Origin: Gonatopus flavifemur
Lineage: Eukaryota > Arthropoda > Insecta > Hymenoptera > Dryinidae
Length of the DNA stretch: 64,000 nt
NCBI GenBank assembly: GCA_018340375.1
Contig: JAFFJZ010000004.1
Location: 23,658,001-23,722,000 of the forward strand
Reading direction: 5' to 3'
The translations under genes were made by a program, and so were the position numbers. This document shows, piece after piece, positions 23,688 through 35,751 of this stretch (positions are counted from its first letter, which is position 1; every line of letters begins with the position of its first letter). The notes under the pieces are model-generated. The model did no database searches. It was not told where the DNA came from and saw nothing but the letters and a program-made list of their open reading frames with translations.

Positions 23688-24867
23688 GGGGAGAGTGGCC
23701 TAACTCGGACCCCCTTTTCTTTTTATTGCATTAAACTCTCCAATGTTGACCAATCGGCTTGTATTATATGCCGTTGGTAAGATTTTTTAGTTCCTCTAAT
23801 TTGTCCAAAAAGCTTTTGACATATCTCTTATCGTTTCTGAGTTATGGCTGGAAATAGAAAATGGTGATAAATCGTCTGAACACAAACAATGGTTCCAACT
23901 CGGACCACCCCCTGTCCCAACCCGGACCGCCCATTTTTTGAGCTTTTTATTGCAAATTTCGAACTTTTAAAAGTGTGCGTGTGGTTTTTTTTTTAAATAA
24001 TTCATAAACAGCAGTGAGTTGTGATGAAAAATAATCAAGTTTTATCACACATGTTGGTCACAATTCTCACTAAGAAAAATAATATACATCATCGTCGAAA
24101 TAGAGAGGAAACTGACATTCAACAAGAAAAAACGTGAGGAAAATTATTCTGAATCCGATGACTCATGATATGAAACTGGAACACTAATACGGGCCGATCA
24201 TCTGCCTTTGCTTGTGCTGGGTTGATTTTTAGTGGTTGTAAATGTTGGTGTTTCCGCTATGTGCCTCTTTATCAATTTTTTGAAGGTTGTGGATGCTTCT
24301 CTTTTCTTGGCTCCCATCGCAATCTCGCTCATCGAAAATGCTGAAAAAATTCATAAAGGAACTGGGATACAGAAAAGGTAAATTTCACTAGATAGTCTAA
24401 ACTTCTAGAGCATTCTCGACTATGGATGCTCTTATCTTAACACATTTGCGTTTTGATATGATGAAAAATGAGAAAAAATAGGGCGTGGGAGTTGGAACAG
24501 AGGTTCTCTTCGAATTTTGCATCAAATATCACTAAACTCACGAAATGAATCACTAAAATGAATATATCCCCAAAAAGAGTGATGAATACCGATCTGCAAA
24601 ACATTCAATACTTCATTTGAATCAATAATAAAAAACACAATTTTCACGGATTTTTCGAAGATAGAAAATTTTTCGCAGCAATGCTGAAAACACATTGTTG
24701 TTTGTAAAAAATCGTAATAATAATTGATATTCGTCAACTTGCGGACAAATTATCAGTACCAGATAATGTATTTAGGGATGCATCGGGCGAGCTGATTGAG
24801 TTTGAAGTCTTCAAGAAACATAAGGGGGTCCGACTTAGAACATCGTCCAAGTTAGACCACTCTCCCC
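23688..24867. mobile_element. TA-flanked element with GGGGAGAGTGG ends
   Basis: The left end GGGGAGAGTGGCCTAACTCG mirrors the right end (GGACG...GACCACTCTCCCC). TA flanks both sides (23686-23687 and 24868-24869). The ends carry repeated AACTCGGACC/GGTCCGA words. On the minus strand around 24345-24210 there is a short frame (MSEIAMGAKKREASTTFKKL) that may be the tail of a lost protein; I do not recognise it. The same end sequence bounds 56920-58747. Confidence 0.75.
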
Positions 24868-24899
24868 TACTGATAAACAGTTATTGACAAAACGATTGT

Positions 24900-27800
24900 A
24901 CATCGATTCTATTACCAATATTTGTACATATCATCATCGTAAATATGCGCAAAAGTTTTTCCATCTGTTTGGTAACAAATGTTGTGATCCGTTTACACTG
25001 GGAAAAAAAATTCTTTGAATTATTGAAATTGATTTCATTGATTCCCATTTCATTGCATCAAATGAATGTCTTTTTGACACTAAAATAATTTCATAACCAT
25101 AAAAAGTCGTTTCATTCATACTATCAGATCAGCTCATTGAAATTTATTTCTTGAAATTAAAAACGCACTCTATTGACTGAGTGACTAATTATTTTTGTCA
25201 ATATCATCTTTCATCCGATTTACAACTCTCATTTGATGAATTCCAAAGTGAAAATCAATGAAATACAACTTCAATCTTATAACGTAAAGTTTCGTATGGA
25301 AATCGAGGTTAATGATACTTAGTATTTGAAATTCTTAACAATCAAGTATTTGATGTGATACTTGTTTTCTGCACCAGAATAATTATTGACTCCAAATGAA
25401 AATATATTTCATAAAATGAATAGACATGGCTTACAAATGATGAACGTCTCCCATCATGAGAAAAACGACACGAGAGCAGGTTAATAAAATAATTATTATA
25501 TTCAAGAACATGAAGTTATAGCACCAAGAATACTGTTATTCATAAACCGGTACAGTTGAGAGTATAATAATCTCATTCATTCCAATACAAGTGGTTTTGT
25601 TCAGATAATAAAATCAAATCATGTACTGAATAGTTGTGAATTTTGATTCCGAAAATTCTTTTTTTTCAACAGAAAATTAAATTCATGATCACAATGAGAT
25701 ACTTTTTCAATTCAAACGTCAGAGAAATTTCTTCGGATAAAATATATTTTATAAAAGAGATTTCATATGGCCAATGATAGTTTGGATAGTTTTGAAATCA
25801 ATAGAATGAAGTATTATAACCCATGATTTGGGGATTCAAATCGAATGAAGCTATTTTATCTATGCTAATAAATGTGTTCTCGAAGTTTGAATCGTTGATA
25901 GGAACACAACGAAAATTAAGACTCACGAAATCTGATAAATCATCGTTACATATCTTTTCGAATCACCTCTTTGCCACTGGAAACATCGTTCGAATAATGT
26001 ACTGCAAGCTTTTGGGCTTTAATAGTTGAATATTATCTTATTCGATGGTTAATTAGTTTCAATAAACGATCCAAACTTCAGCAACATCTGAAAAATTACC
26101 TCATTAAAAATTTTCATTCATGATTGAAGAAGGATTCTAGTCATTAAACTGCCAACCTGATTATTCTTGTCAATACTACGTTTGATGAGGTCAAAATTTT
26201 ATACATTCTGCAAAATTCCAGTGCTTTTTGCAAATAAAGGTTCCATCGGGTCCATAAAATGGATACATCGATCGAATTTATGAATTCATGGAAACAAAGG
26301 AAGATGTTTTTGAAATAAAAATGTATTTAATTCACTCCGACAAATTGCGTTTACTTCTCAGAAGGTGGCAATACTTTCTCACAAGCTATCTTCCTGCAGT
26401 GCAGTTCGCATATGAAAAACTAATTCACCGTAAACCTATAGTAAGTAATGTTCCGTCCTAATAAATATTTCTGTCAGGTTTCGACACCGAACATCATCAA
26501 CGGATATGACTGGATCGCAGAGAAAAACAGTTTCCTCGAACTTCTTGATCATATTGATCATCTGATCGAATAATCCAATTGTTTCAAATGAATTACAGAT
26601 CACACAGGAACTAGGAAGGTCGGCTCCGCCCTTGCGCGAATGCTCTGACTCCTGCTTATTTCTTTTTATTCTGAAAATTTTTTAAAATATCGTTCATCCA
26701 ATCAAAATGAATTTCATTGATTCGAAAAAAGATTTATTTATATCGATAAGTCTTCTGAAGGATTAGAAAATCTCTTTGTACATTCTATGAAATAATTTCT
26801 TAGATAGGAAAGAATATTCATTGTTTCAAATATTGATTCATTTACCAAAAATTTTCATTTCATATTCATGAAAACATTTTATTTCGAATGCAAGAAATAT
26901 TTATATTATTTATATTGATATTTCCCTATTTTGAAACTTTTTTATTCAAATAATCAAATATTTTATTGAGAGGAGAAATTATCATTTTGGCACTGCAGTT
27001 GACTATCATTGTGTTATGAATGGCTTCTGCCCATCAAATGCATAATTCATTGAATCAAATTATATTCCATGAATTCGGAAATCAAAATCTTCCATCCAAT
27101 AACTTTTTCATCAATCCCAAGTACCTCATATTCCAATTAATGATCCCATCATTTCCGTGTGAATTACATATCACATGAAGTTGGTGCAATAACTCCACAA
27201 ATACCATTGGATGAATTCATTTCTTAGACTCAAAGAAAAATTCATCGGTTCAAAACATTTTTTCTCAGTGTAATATTCACTAAAAACTCATTCATAAATC
27301 TTTGAAAGAAATCACAATAGAGTTGAGTTCTACAAATGAGAATCTACATCTTGCACCTGGCCACGCAATTTGTTCAAGGTGTATCAATATTTTAAATGAT
27401 AAGAATATCAATGGTGATAATACTAGTGAAGATACTTATGAAGTATGTTCTCAAGATTCAGTTGAGCTTGATGCATTATTTGAACCCAAGTCTGTTGTAA
27501 TAGAATCTCTCAATAGTGTGGGCGGAATTTTAAACGGACCACCCATTTCCCGTATCCAAAAACTGAGCAAATCAAACAGAAAAAGACAAATAAATGCAAA
27601 AAGTGGAAGAAATCTCAAATAAGATGCGAAAACAGTTAGAAACTGCTTCTGAAGTTGTAGAATGTGAAAAAACTCAAAATGAATGTGATTCTTTTGATGA
27701 TGATTCGGAATATAGTATTCAAGGTTGATCGATGAGATGAAAAATAAATTTGAATCTGCAGATACATTTGTGGAAAAATATCAAATCCTGAGTTTATTAC

Positions 27801-29330
27801 CAAAAAAGTGGACAATCCCTAAAATACAGGCGGAATTTAATTGCAGCAAGTATCTGATCACAAACGCAAGAAAGTTAAGAGGGAAATATGGTATATTAAC
27901 AAAAGTACAAAGGAAAGAAAGTGGGTGGGAATTAACTGTAGAAATCACAAATACAGTTCGAAATTTTCATCGAGATGATGAAATTAGTAGGTTGATGCCA
28001 GGTCAAAAAGATTGTATATCCGTACGTGATGAAAACGGTATGAAGTCTAAGGAACAAAAATGTTTCATACTTTTGAATCCGAAAGAAATTTACATAAAAT
28101 TTAACCAAAGTTATCCACACTCACGTATAGGCTTCTCACTATTTGCTCCATTACGACCGAAGAGCTGTGTTTTAGCAAGTGCAAGTGGCACACATTCAGT
28201 GTGTGTTTGCTCAAATCATCGAAACCTAAAATTGATGCTATCAGGGTGCCAAACTAAATTAACATACAAAGAATTACTGGGAAAAATTGTTTGTGATGAT
28301 TCCAATGAAGACTGCATGTTATCTTATTGTGATGAATGTCCAGAAGTAGATGTGATTGATTCTAAAATATGTGATGGAAGTGAGTTACCATTTGAGATAA
28401 TTTTCAAGCAATGGGTGTCTAATGATCGTTGCAATTTAATTACAGTAGTGAAGCCAATCGACGAATTTATGAATGATTTTAAAGAACAATTGATTGCCTT
28501 GAAGTCTCATCATTCATTCACAAAAAAACAATCAGAATACCTGAGGAATCTTAAAGAAGAGTTGACAGACGATACAGAATGTATAACATTGGTTGATTTT
28601 TCAGAGAATTACACTTTCATAGTGCAAGATGAAGCACAGTCATTCCACTGGACGAATAATCAAGCAACTCCACATCCTTTTGTAATTCATTCCAAAAAGA
28701 TGATTCAATCAGGACACAAACATTGTGCGTAAATTAGTGATTGTCTAACTCATAATACTGTGTCTTTTTATTCATATCAAATTGAGTTTGTTCATTATCT
28801 CGAACAAGACTATCCAACCTTGAAGAAAATTCATTACTTCAGTGATAGAGCGGCAGCTCAATACAAAAGTAAGGAAAATTTTGGGAACATATGTCATCAT
28901 AATGATGATTTTGAATTGAAAGCAGGGTAGAATTTTTTCGCTACATCCGACGGAAAAAGTCCACGTGATGGTGCAGGAGGTACAATCAAACGGATCGTAA
29001 GAAAGGCCGGTTCACAGTGAACTGACAATCATCATATATTGACTCCTGAAGCAATGTTCAGTTTCTGTTGCAATGAAATTCCTGGTATAAAGTTTCTTTT
29101 TGTATCGAATTCTGAAGTCACTGAAAACTCTTTATCTCGAAGCTTCAGGAATGCGAATACTATTCAAAATACAAGAACGGATCACAGTTTTGTTCCTCTT
29201 TCTCCCGCTTTCAATTAAAAGTCTGCAGATATTCAACTTCCGGTAAATTTGGAATTGTTGATGAGGCGAGTTCATCAAAAACAGGAGTATCAAAGGAAAA
29301 GTAATACAGAATTGAATAACTTCAAATTCA
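24900..29330 (+). pseudogene. Broken gene of an uncharacterised, probably transposase family
   Basis: The N-terminal part (NKCCDPF, about 24974-24994) is separated from ICSRCINIL (27369-27395) by the element at 24996-27270. After two frameshifts (about 27600-27730) the main block (to 28732) shows a possible DNA-binding region (KKWTIPKIQAEFNCSKYLI), then GFSLFAPLRPKSCVLASASG, THSVCVCSNH and LVDFSENYTFIVQDEAQSFH. The frame continues past in-frame stops with ISDCLTHNT, HYFSDRAAAQYK and DGAGGTIKR. Aspartates in DFSENY, FSDRA and RDGAGG could form an RNase H-type triad; that is inference. From memory, proteins with these motifs occur widely in insects and cnidarians without a named function. At least four in-frame stops show this copy is dead. 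Confidence 0.75.
24996..27270. mobile_element. Non-autonomous element, ends CACTGGGAAAAAAAA, 2-bp duplication TA
   Basis: The left end CACTGGGAAAAAAAATTCTT mirrors the right end TTTTTTCTCAGTG. TA flanks both sides (24994-24995 and 27271-27272). At 2275 bp it is the largest of the class. The interior is dominated by ATTCATTGAAAT / GATTTCATTGATTC-type words in both orientations. No protein is recognised. Removing the element plus one TA joins the surrounding gene in frame. Confidence 0.85.
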
Positions 29331-29929
29331 ATTGATTTCAATTATATTATATTGAAACTTTTATCTTTTCATCTAACATTGTTGTGTTATATGAAATCAT
29401 GATTAACAATAAATTGTGAAATAAACATCTTTCATTGGAAATCACTTTTTCTTTATTCTTATCAGATGTCATGATATCACAAAAACTAATTGCTCAAACA
29501 TGATAGTTTTTGAAAGAAATCGGTCTTCCGGAGGTATTCAGATTCAAAATTCTTTATTCACGATGTCAATGTCGGGGTATGTTATGTGTATATATATATT
29601 CACGTATTGTTCATGATTAATTGGTGAATGATGAGGGTGAATTTCAAAGTTTAAGCCAAGAACAAATTTTCCGGCAAGTTTCAGATTTTCATCACTTACC
29701 CCACATCTCAAGTTTGAACCGTAAAATATGCTGTTTTCAAATATTTACAAATTTCAAGTCGAAAATTTTCTTATAAAGAGCAGGCAAAAGGGTCCAATGG
29801 CATCTTTTCTTGTTCATTTCATGTATGTTTTAGATATGGAAAATAAGATTATTACTTCACATCGAATAGGACAAGCACACAAGTAACTTGAAAATTATGA
29901 AAAATAGTAAAAAAAACACATTTCTTCAG
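29331..29929. other. 3' non-coding part of the large transposon, no gene
   Basis: AT-rich sequence between the broken gene and the right arm. It contains a short TATATATA run near 29590 and possible AATAAA polyadenylation signals (29408, 29421). Confidence 0.4.
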
Positions 29930-30173
29930 TACACCGCTATTTTTTGGGGGTATCTATTGAAGCACTTTTGATATTTTTCAGATTATCTGCTATCTTTCAG
30001 GTTGAAAATGCCACCCTGAACGTTAAAATATCTTTCATTTTTCAAAATTGGCAGTCACAAACATAAGGGCTCCAAAACAAGTGTGTTCTTTGGTCTGGAA
30101 TGGATCTGACGAAATATAAAATAGTGCGGCACCCAATTTTTCATTTTTCTGGTGATTTTATATGGAATGACTC
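29930..30173 (-). repeat. Right inverted-repeat arm of the GGGTCATTCC transposon
   Basis: This arm is the uninterrupted mirror of the left arm. It preserves the empty site of the 23231 insertion (TATCAAAAGTG followed directly by CTTCAATAGATACCCCC when read in reverse complement). Confidence 0.75.
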
Positions 30174-30757
30174 GTATTAGTATATTCATCGTTATGTATA
30201 CTGGCAACAGAATAGAATAGGATTTCAATTCCACTAGGAAAAGTATATGATATTGGTTACGAAGAAGGACAGTAATTTCAACACAAGTCATGGAGGTATG
30301 AATATCTGGAGGGAACCTAGTGACAAATCTTTCGCTAAAAAGACGGAAGAGGGGAACAGCTACCGCCATGTTTTTCTACTCCTTTGATGATTGGTTCTCC
30401 CAATTTAGCCAATAATAAACAATATGATCGAAATATTACACATATAAACATTGACAAACATTACCCTTCCAAATTATTTATTATATTCTAATTCTGATGT
30501 ATCGTGTAATTTCATTATTATACCTGGTTAAATAAACCTATAAAACCTAATCAAGTTGGTTGAATAAGATTTGGCAAGAAGTTAATACACTTTTCAATGG
30601 GATTTTATAACCCGCTTTGGAGTTTTAATTGAAAAAGTTTATCAAATGTAACTTAACCTGATTCGAAACGTTTCAACTGACTCCAACTTGAAGATTATAA
30701 AAGATTCCACGATATACGGTAAGATTCAATGAGTTTTTTTAACTAGCGCTGTCGTTG
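30174..30757. other. No gene seen
   Basis: Bases 30520-30550 (CTGGTTAAATAAACCTATAA) resemble a retroelement 3' tail, but there is nothing else to support it. Confidence 0.35.
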
Positions 30758-31264
30758 TCCTGGTGAAAATGGAAGCGGGAAAGAAGAGCAAACGAAGCGT
30801 ATGCTGGAGGGTAACAAAAACGTTAATGAAAAGTATACAGAGCTTGGATGGAGAGGATACAAAGAGTATGCGAAGCGGGAGTTGAAACAGAAGAAGCGTA
30901 TGAAATTCAAGAAATGTAATCCAAAAAATTGAACCCCATAGCGGGGATCGAACCCGAAACTTTTACAATGGTAGCCGAGGGTCTTATCCACTCAGCCATT
31001 GATCGTCGTTGGGATCGATCGCATAAAGATATTATTTGAAATCAGAATAGGTATGATTCGCAAACGTTTAATATAACTCACTATTACTTCACATGAAGAG
31101 TGTGTGAAACGGGATCGAAAGCTTATGAAGCGTATATGGAACGTATGATTTCTATACTTCACAGTAAGGAGGCATTACACGTTTCATGAAGAGAGAATTG
31201 AAACATTTTTCCCTTCGTATATGCTTCCTCCGCGCTTTGTGTATACGCTTCATTTTCACCAGGG
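30758..31264. mobile_element. Non-autonomous element, ends CCCTGGTGAAAATG, 2-bp duplication TG
   Basis: The left end TCCTGGTGAAAATGGAAGCG mirrors the right end CGCTTCATTTTCACCAGGG, with one mismatch at the first base. TG flanks both sides (30756-30757 and 31265-31266). The interior carries GAAGCGTATG and ATACGCTTC words in both orientations and a tRNA-like sequence at 30931-31010. Confidence 0.8.
30931..31010 (-). repeat. tRNA-like sequence (SINE-type)
   Basis: Read on the minus strand, TGGCTGAGTGGATAAGAC resembles the box A region of Ser/Leu tRNAs and GGGTTCGATCCCC is a canonical box B. The flanking seven bases do not pair as an acceptor stem (ACGATCA against TATGGGG), so I read this as a tRNA-derived repeat or decayed tRNA, not a working tRNA gene. 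Confidence 0.55.
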
Positions 31265-31662
31265 TGTGAGTTCGTATTATTACAAAGAAACTCATCTAAA
31301 AGTAGCACAATAGAATTCACGAATCATCATTTTGAGACCTACATTAGGGCTTACGCCAAGTAGTAGAATTAAAATTGATGAGCCTTATTGCATCAGTTAC
31401 AAATAATTTGAACGAAACAAATTCTTTTGCTTGAGTCTTAGTTTCAATATCTCCTCAATTTTTCTAGTTTATTTTACACTTGCGATAAGTTTTTGAATTG
31501 AAAACCCCTTGTTTTCAGTATTTTATTGGCTTTTCTGTTTTTTTAAATTGAATTTTCCGAGAATACATCAAGAAATAACCAAAAATGTTGGTTCATGATC
31601 AAATCATATTTCAAAATTCCTCACATTTATTCAATATCCAATTAACGCCGGAGCAGATAAAT
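31265..31662. other. No gene seen
   Basis: AT-rich sequence without recognisable features. Confidence 0.4.
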
Positions 31663-32000
31663 ATGGCTGCCCTACGATCCCCTTTCGTCTCTCATTATGA
31701 GTATTTGAGGATTTTTCCAAAAATTCAAAGATCTTGGGAATCGAATACTTCACAGCTTGGGCAACCACATCATTTGCTACCTCGAAAGAAGGTAATTTAA
31801 TTGATCTCGAAACTTGTAAACTTATCCAACTCTCAAACATTAGCGATTTGAAATTTTCAGTATTTCAACCAATCCTAATCTTTCACTCTCAAATTGCAGG
31901 CATGATACTGGTTCGGCACATCAAAAACAGTGAGAAGAGTGACAAGTTGTCAGGAAAAAGCGACGCAAAAGTAACGGAAAAAGTGACCTACAAATAAAAA
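31663..32000 (+). other. Possible small spliced gene or remnant
   Basis: An ATG in good context (AAATATGGCT, 31663) opens a basic, acid-poor 43-codon frame (MAALRSPFVSHYEYLRIF...). The frame runs to an AAG|GTAATT donor at 31791. A pyrimidine-rich stretch and TTGCAG end at 31899. Spliced in that phase, the frame meets a stop at the second codon of exon 2. An alternative frame from a TTG at 31734 stays open to 31996 across the same junction. An AAATAAAA signal follows. I do not recognise the protein, and the evidence is only splice-site-like sequence. Confidence 0.2.
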
Positions 32001-32085
32001 ACCAAATAAAATAAGACGAGAAAAGAAAACGTTTTTGTTTTATTATTAGGGATTATCACATCCGATTGAATCAGTGAATATACAT

Positions 32086-32318
32086 CATTGAGAAAAACTT
32101 TGCCAATTGGCACATGGTTTTCTAATTTGTGCGGGACAAAAATATCGTCAAATGCAGATTGCTAAAACCTGGTTATGAAATTCATTGATTCTTGCCAAAT
32201 CTCATTGATTTTTACCCAATCCCATTGAATCTTGTACAATGTTTTGACCAAATCCCATGGAATTTCCTTTGTCAGATTCAATGGATTCTCTTAACCAGGG
32301 AAGACTCTTTTTCCACTG
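32086..32318. mobile_element. Probable inverted-repeat element with TCCCATTGAATC words
   Basis: The left end CATTGAGAAAAAC loosely mirrors the right end CTTTTTCCACTG. The interior repeats ATTGATTCTTG, AAATCCCATTGAAT and related words. The flanking dinucleotides are at and tt, so the duplication is not clean. Confidence 0.4.
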
Positions 32319-33409
32319 TTCTCAATCAATTGGGAAAGAACTTACATGGAAACAGAAAAGAATCGTAGTATAAATTTCATTTTATTCGGATAACAGAAAG
32401 CGAAGACTCGCTTTGTCGCAAAATCACAATTTTCGGTAAGATGTTTCCTTTCCCTTACTCGTTTTTTTGTCAGGCTCAGATTGAAAACTTGTATGGGATC
32501 ATTATCGACACTGCATAAAACTGTAGTGAAAATTTCATGACAATCGGATGATAGAAATGGAAGATATCCGGCAAAATAGCGATATTTACGAAATTTTCAA
32601 ATTTTGTTTCAAAGAAATCTTACAAACATAATGTTTATTCAGATGGTATGCTGATATCTCTCCAATAATATAATTATAGAAGAACAGATTCAAAATGACA
32701 AAAAAAAGATTACGCAATGCAGGAAAGTGATTTTAAGACTAAGGAACACGGGGGAAAATTTTCTTTAATTTTCGAAAATGAAAAAAAAAAAGTGATAACA
32801 TAATGCCACGATCTATTTGAGCTTAGAATTTGTGAAATTGATAAAAGTCCACCATCAAAAGTCATCAAAAAAATTGAAGAGTACATACAGTTTGAAAAAT
32901 GAGACTTGAATTTTGAAAATTGAAAATCGCATATTGGAACGCGTTGAAAATTGTTCTCATATTTTTTTCTTGGAAGTACACAAAAGAACAAAAGTTTTGA
33001 GACTGAACAGTTTGAATTCGGACCATTTTTGGGGAAGTCATAAGTATAGAACTGAAAAAAATCGATATCTTTTGAATGGTTCATGAAAAAAAAATCTCGA
33101 AATTCACCAGGCAAGGTGCTTTGATGGGTACTAAAAAATGTCAAAAAATTGAGGAAATCAAAAATCAAAATTTCTCAAAGTGTTAGATTTGTCATGAAAA
33201 GTCGAATGCTCTATATACACTCATATATAGATATATTCTGCATGCAATTTCAGTGAATCGTAATCAATTGCGAATTTACGATGCGAAAATACAATTCATT
33301 TTGGAAATTTGTTTACAGGGTCGCATTAGCAAAAGTAAAATATACTGGATTTTCTGTTTGATGATTCAATTGCTTACTGCTAAAATTATTCAATCAAATT
33401 AGTGAAAAT
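32319..33409. other. No supported gene
   Basis: A 152-codon minus frame at 32710-33168 is phenylalanine-rich because it reads homopolymer-rich AT sequence. It shows no domain, and I do not call it. Confidence 0.4.
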
Positions 33410-33545
33410 TTTCGAAAAAAGCGGGATGCCAATCGATTCTACAGGAAAAATCACTGGAGGAAATATATTCACTTCATTTAAGAAAAAAATTGTTTGGCAA
33501 TAAAATTATTACAAGCAATGATCATGAGAGAAAAAGCGTCTTGTT
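33410..33545 (+). repeat. Copy of a repeat shared with 35243-35370
   Basis: GCCAATCGATTCTACAGGAA and about 110 following bases match 35257 onward (GCCAATCGACTGTACGGGAA) with moderate divergence. Confidence 0.6.
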
Positions 33546-33617
33546 CCAGGGGCACGCTATTGTTAATCACGGATCCTCGAGTGAGGGATAAGACACCGAG
33601 CTTCAGACTTTGCGCCA

Positions 33618-34900
33618 CACTGAGAAAAAAAAGTCATGACCGTAATGAATATTTCTTCCGGCCAAGGAAATGAATTCATCCAATAGTGACAATGAAATCA
33701 TTTCATGGGACTTATCAATCTGAGTATTCATGCAAACAATGTATTCAAATCTGAAATTCTTGAGCCTGAAGAAACATTCCTTTGAATCAAATACCCTTTC
33801 TTCAGTGAAAATAAACCTACTCTGATTCAATTAATTATTTCTTCGGAGGAATGAAAGCACTTAAACATTCAAAAAAGAAAGTTTTTGAATCAATTAGGAA
33901 AATTTTCAATCCATCGAAATAAATCATCAACTTCAAGATGTTCTTTTTTGACTTCGTGAAGTCCATCCTGATTGAATAAATGATGTTTCAGAAGTCATTG
34001 AGCACAATATCAGATTTTTTCTGTAAAAAAAAAATTATCACACTTGTAAAGCTTTCATAGTCCACTCTGTTGTTCCTTTAATCTGTTGATAACCGGGAAT
34101 TCTGAGCACTTTGGATCAAATGAGACTTCATTGATCGTTCAGTCATGCCGTCTGTTAGGCGAATAGTGCCTATCACTCCATGCGGGACCTGTAATTCAAT
34201 GCCATAATCTGAAAGAAATATTTATTTGGATGAAGTAATACTTACTAAGAAGACAGAGTGATTAATTCTTTATATACAAACCATACTGTCGAAAGAGAAC
34301 TTGTGAGAAAGTGACTACACCTTGCGAGAACCAACCGAAAGTCGTCTAAGTAACTAAAACGTAACGTGATTTCGAAAATCCATTTCTTTATCTTACTGAA
34401 TTTTCTTTAGAATCAATTGCACATACTTTCATATCGATGAATGAAATCATTTGAATATAAAAATCATTCTGTGGATTTGAAGAAATACAAAATCATGTTT
34501 ACCGAATATTACTTTCATTCCAAGCAGTAAAGTATTGATTCGAAAACGTTGTTATTAACAAATTTTTACACCTTGAATTGAAAATTCGAGCTTTTCCTAC
34601 AAAACGTGACGTAATAAAATTGAAGAAATAAGTTATTGAATTTTCAATCGTTTTTGAATGAAATTAGAATCATGCCTTGCATTTCGCGGTCTGACTAATC
34701 CAAAGAATTAATTTTTGTGTCAATAAAATGTTTCTTGGATTGGAGGAAACTTGATTCAATAAAATAATATCTTTCATTTAACGAAAGAATTCATTATTTC
34801 TATTGAATCATCATTGTTTGAAAGGACATGTATTCAGTTCAATGAGGGCCAGATTCAAAAAAATGTATTTGTTTGATGTAATGACTTTTTTTTCTCAGTG
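33618..34900. mobile_element. Non-autonomous element, ends CACTGAGAAAAAAAAGTCAT, 2-bp duplication CA
   Basis: The left end CACTGAGAAAAAAAAGTCAT mirrors the right end ATGACTTTTTTTTCTCAGTG. CA flanks both sides (33616-33617 and 34901-34902). The interior has GAAATGAATTCATC / TTGATTCAAT-type words in both orientations. No protein is recognised. Confidence 0.85.
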
Positions 34901-35249
34901 CATTAATGGGATACGGGTTAGTTTACGTGTCATTCAATGAATAAAAATGAATTATTCATTTAGAGTATAGCAGAGCAATGGGATTTATGATATATTTTCA
35001 ATAGATTACTCAGTTTCATTATTTAGATAACGCACAAATTGAGTATGTATTTCTTGGTTATCTCTTTAACGGTGGCCTGTTGTTTCATCCCTCACTTAAG
35101 GATCCCTATTGTTAATAGGTTCAAATCAACAACGTCATCGATTGAATTGGCGAAGAACAAGAAATACGTGTTAATTTCATTGGATGATACGATTGTTCAA
35201 TGCTCTAATTGTGTAAACAACTTAGTTGAAACTTTCGAATTTTAAAAAA

Positions 35250-35615
35250 CGAAGGGTGCCAATCGACTGTACGGGAAAAATCATAAGAGAGAATATTTTC
35301 ATCTGAGATTGCAAAAAATTGTTCTGCAATGAAATTATTATGAACAATGATAATTGGAAAAATAGCGTGTTGTAACTAATTTTAGCAATAAATAATAGAT
35401 TGATTAAATGAGGAGAATATACCTCATTTTTCGCTAATACAATCGATGACGTTGTTAGTTTGAACCTACCAACGAAAGCGTGCCTATGGGATGAACGCTT
35501 TTTCTTCTATTATCATTGTTTATAAGTACATTGCAAAACAATTGTTTTCTTTAGATAGAATGAATATCTTTCTTCCTATGATGTTTCCCATAGAATCGGT
35601 GGCACTCTTCGTTTT
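35250..35615. mobile_element. Inverted-repeat element with GGTGCCAATCGA arms
   Basis: Bases 35255-35372 are mirrored by about 35497-35610 (ATAGAATCGGTGGCACTC at the outer end). The arms share AAATTATTATGAACAATGAT-type sequence. The left arm is also the partner of the direct copy at 33410-33545. Confidence 0.55.
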
Positions 35616-35751
35616 CGAAAGTAGAAACTTTCAATTGATTTTTTCAAACAATTTCAGGAATAAGAAATCGAATCGTCAAACAAAAAACAAGTATATCTTA
35701 GTTTCTACTAATACAATCAATGGCATCGATGGTTTGGCGCTATTTGTGCTG

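Larger units (their letters stand above)
22937..30173 (+). mobile_element. Large DNA transposon, ends GGGTCATTCC, 4-bp duplication GTAT
   Basis: The left arm starts GGGTCATTCCATATAAAA and runs to about 23640; the right arm (29930-30173) is its reverse complement, ending in GAGTCATTCCATATAAAA. GTAT flanks both ends (22933-22936 and 30174-30177). Between them is one broken gene (24900-29330) of an uncharacterised, probably transposase family. Nested inside are elements at 23231-23594, 23688-24867 and 24996-27270. A 4-bp duplication with GRG-type ends is compatible with the Sola group, but that is inference. Confidence 0.75.

Noticed and set aside
30931..31010. Functional tRNA gene (Ser/Leu-like) on minus
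   Set aside because: Box A and box B are good, but the acceptor stem does not pair and it lies inside a mobile element.
32710..33168. 152-codon minus frame
   Set aside because: It is Phe/Ser-rich from reading AT-rich homopolymers, and no domain or splice context is visible.
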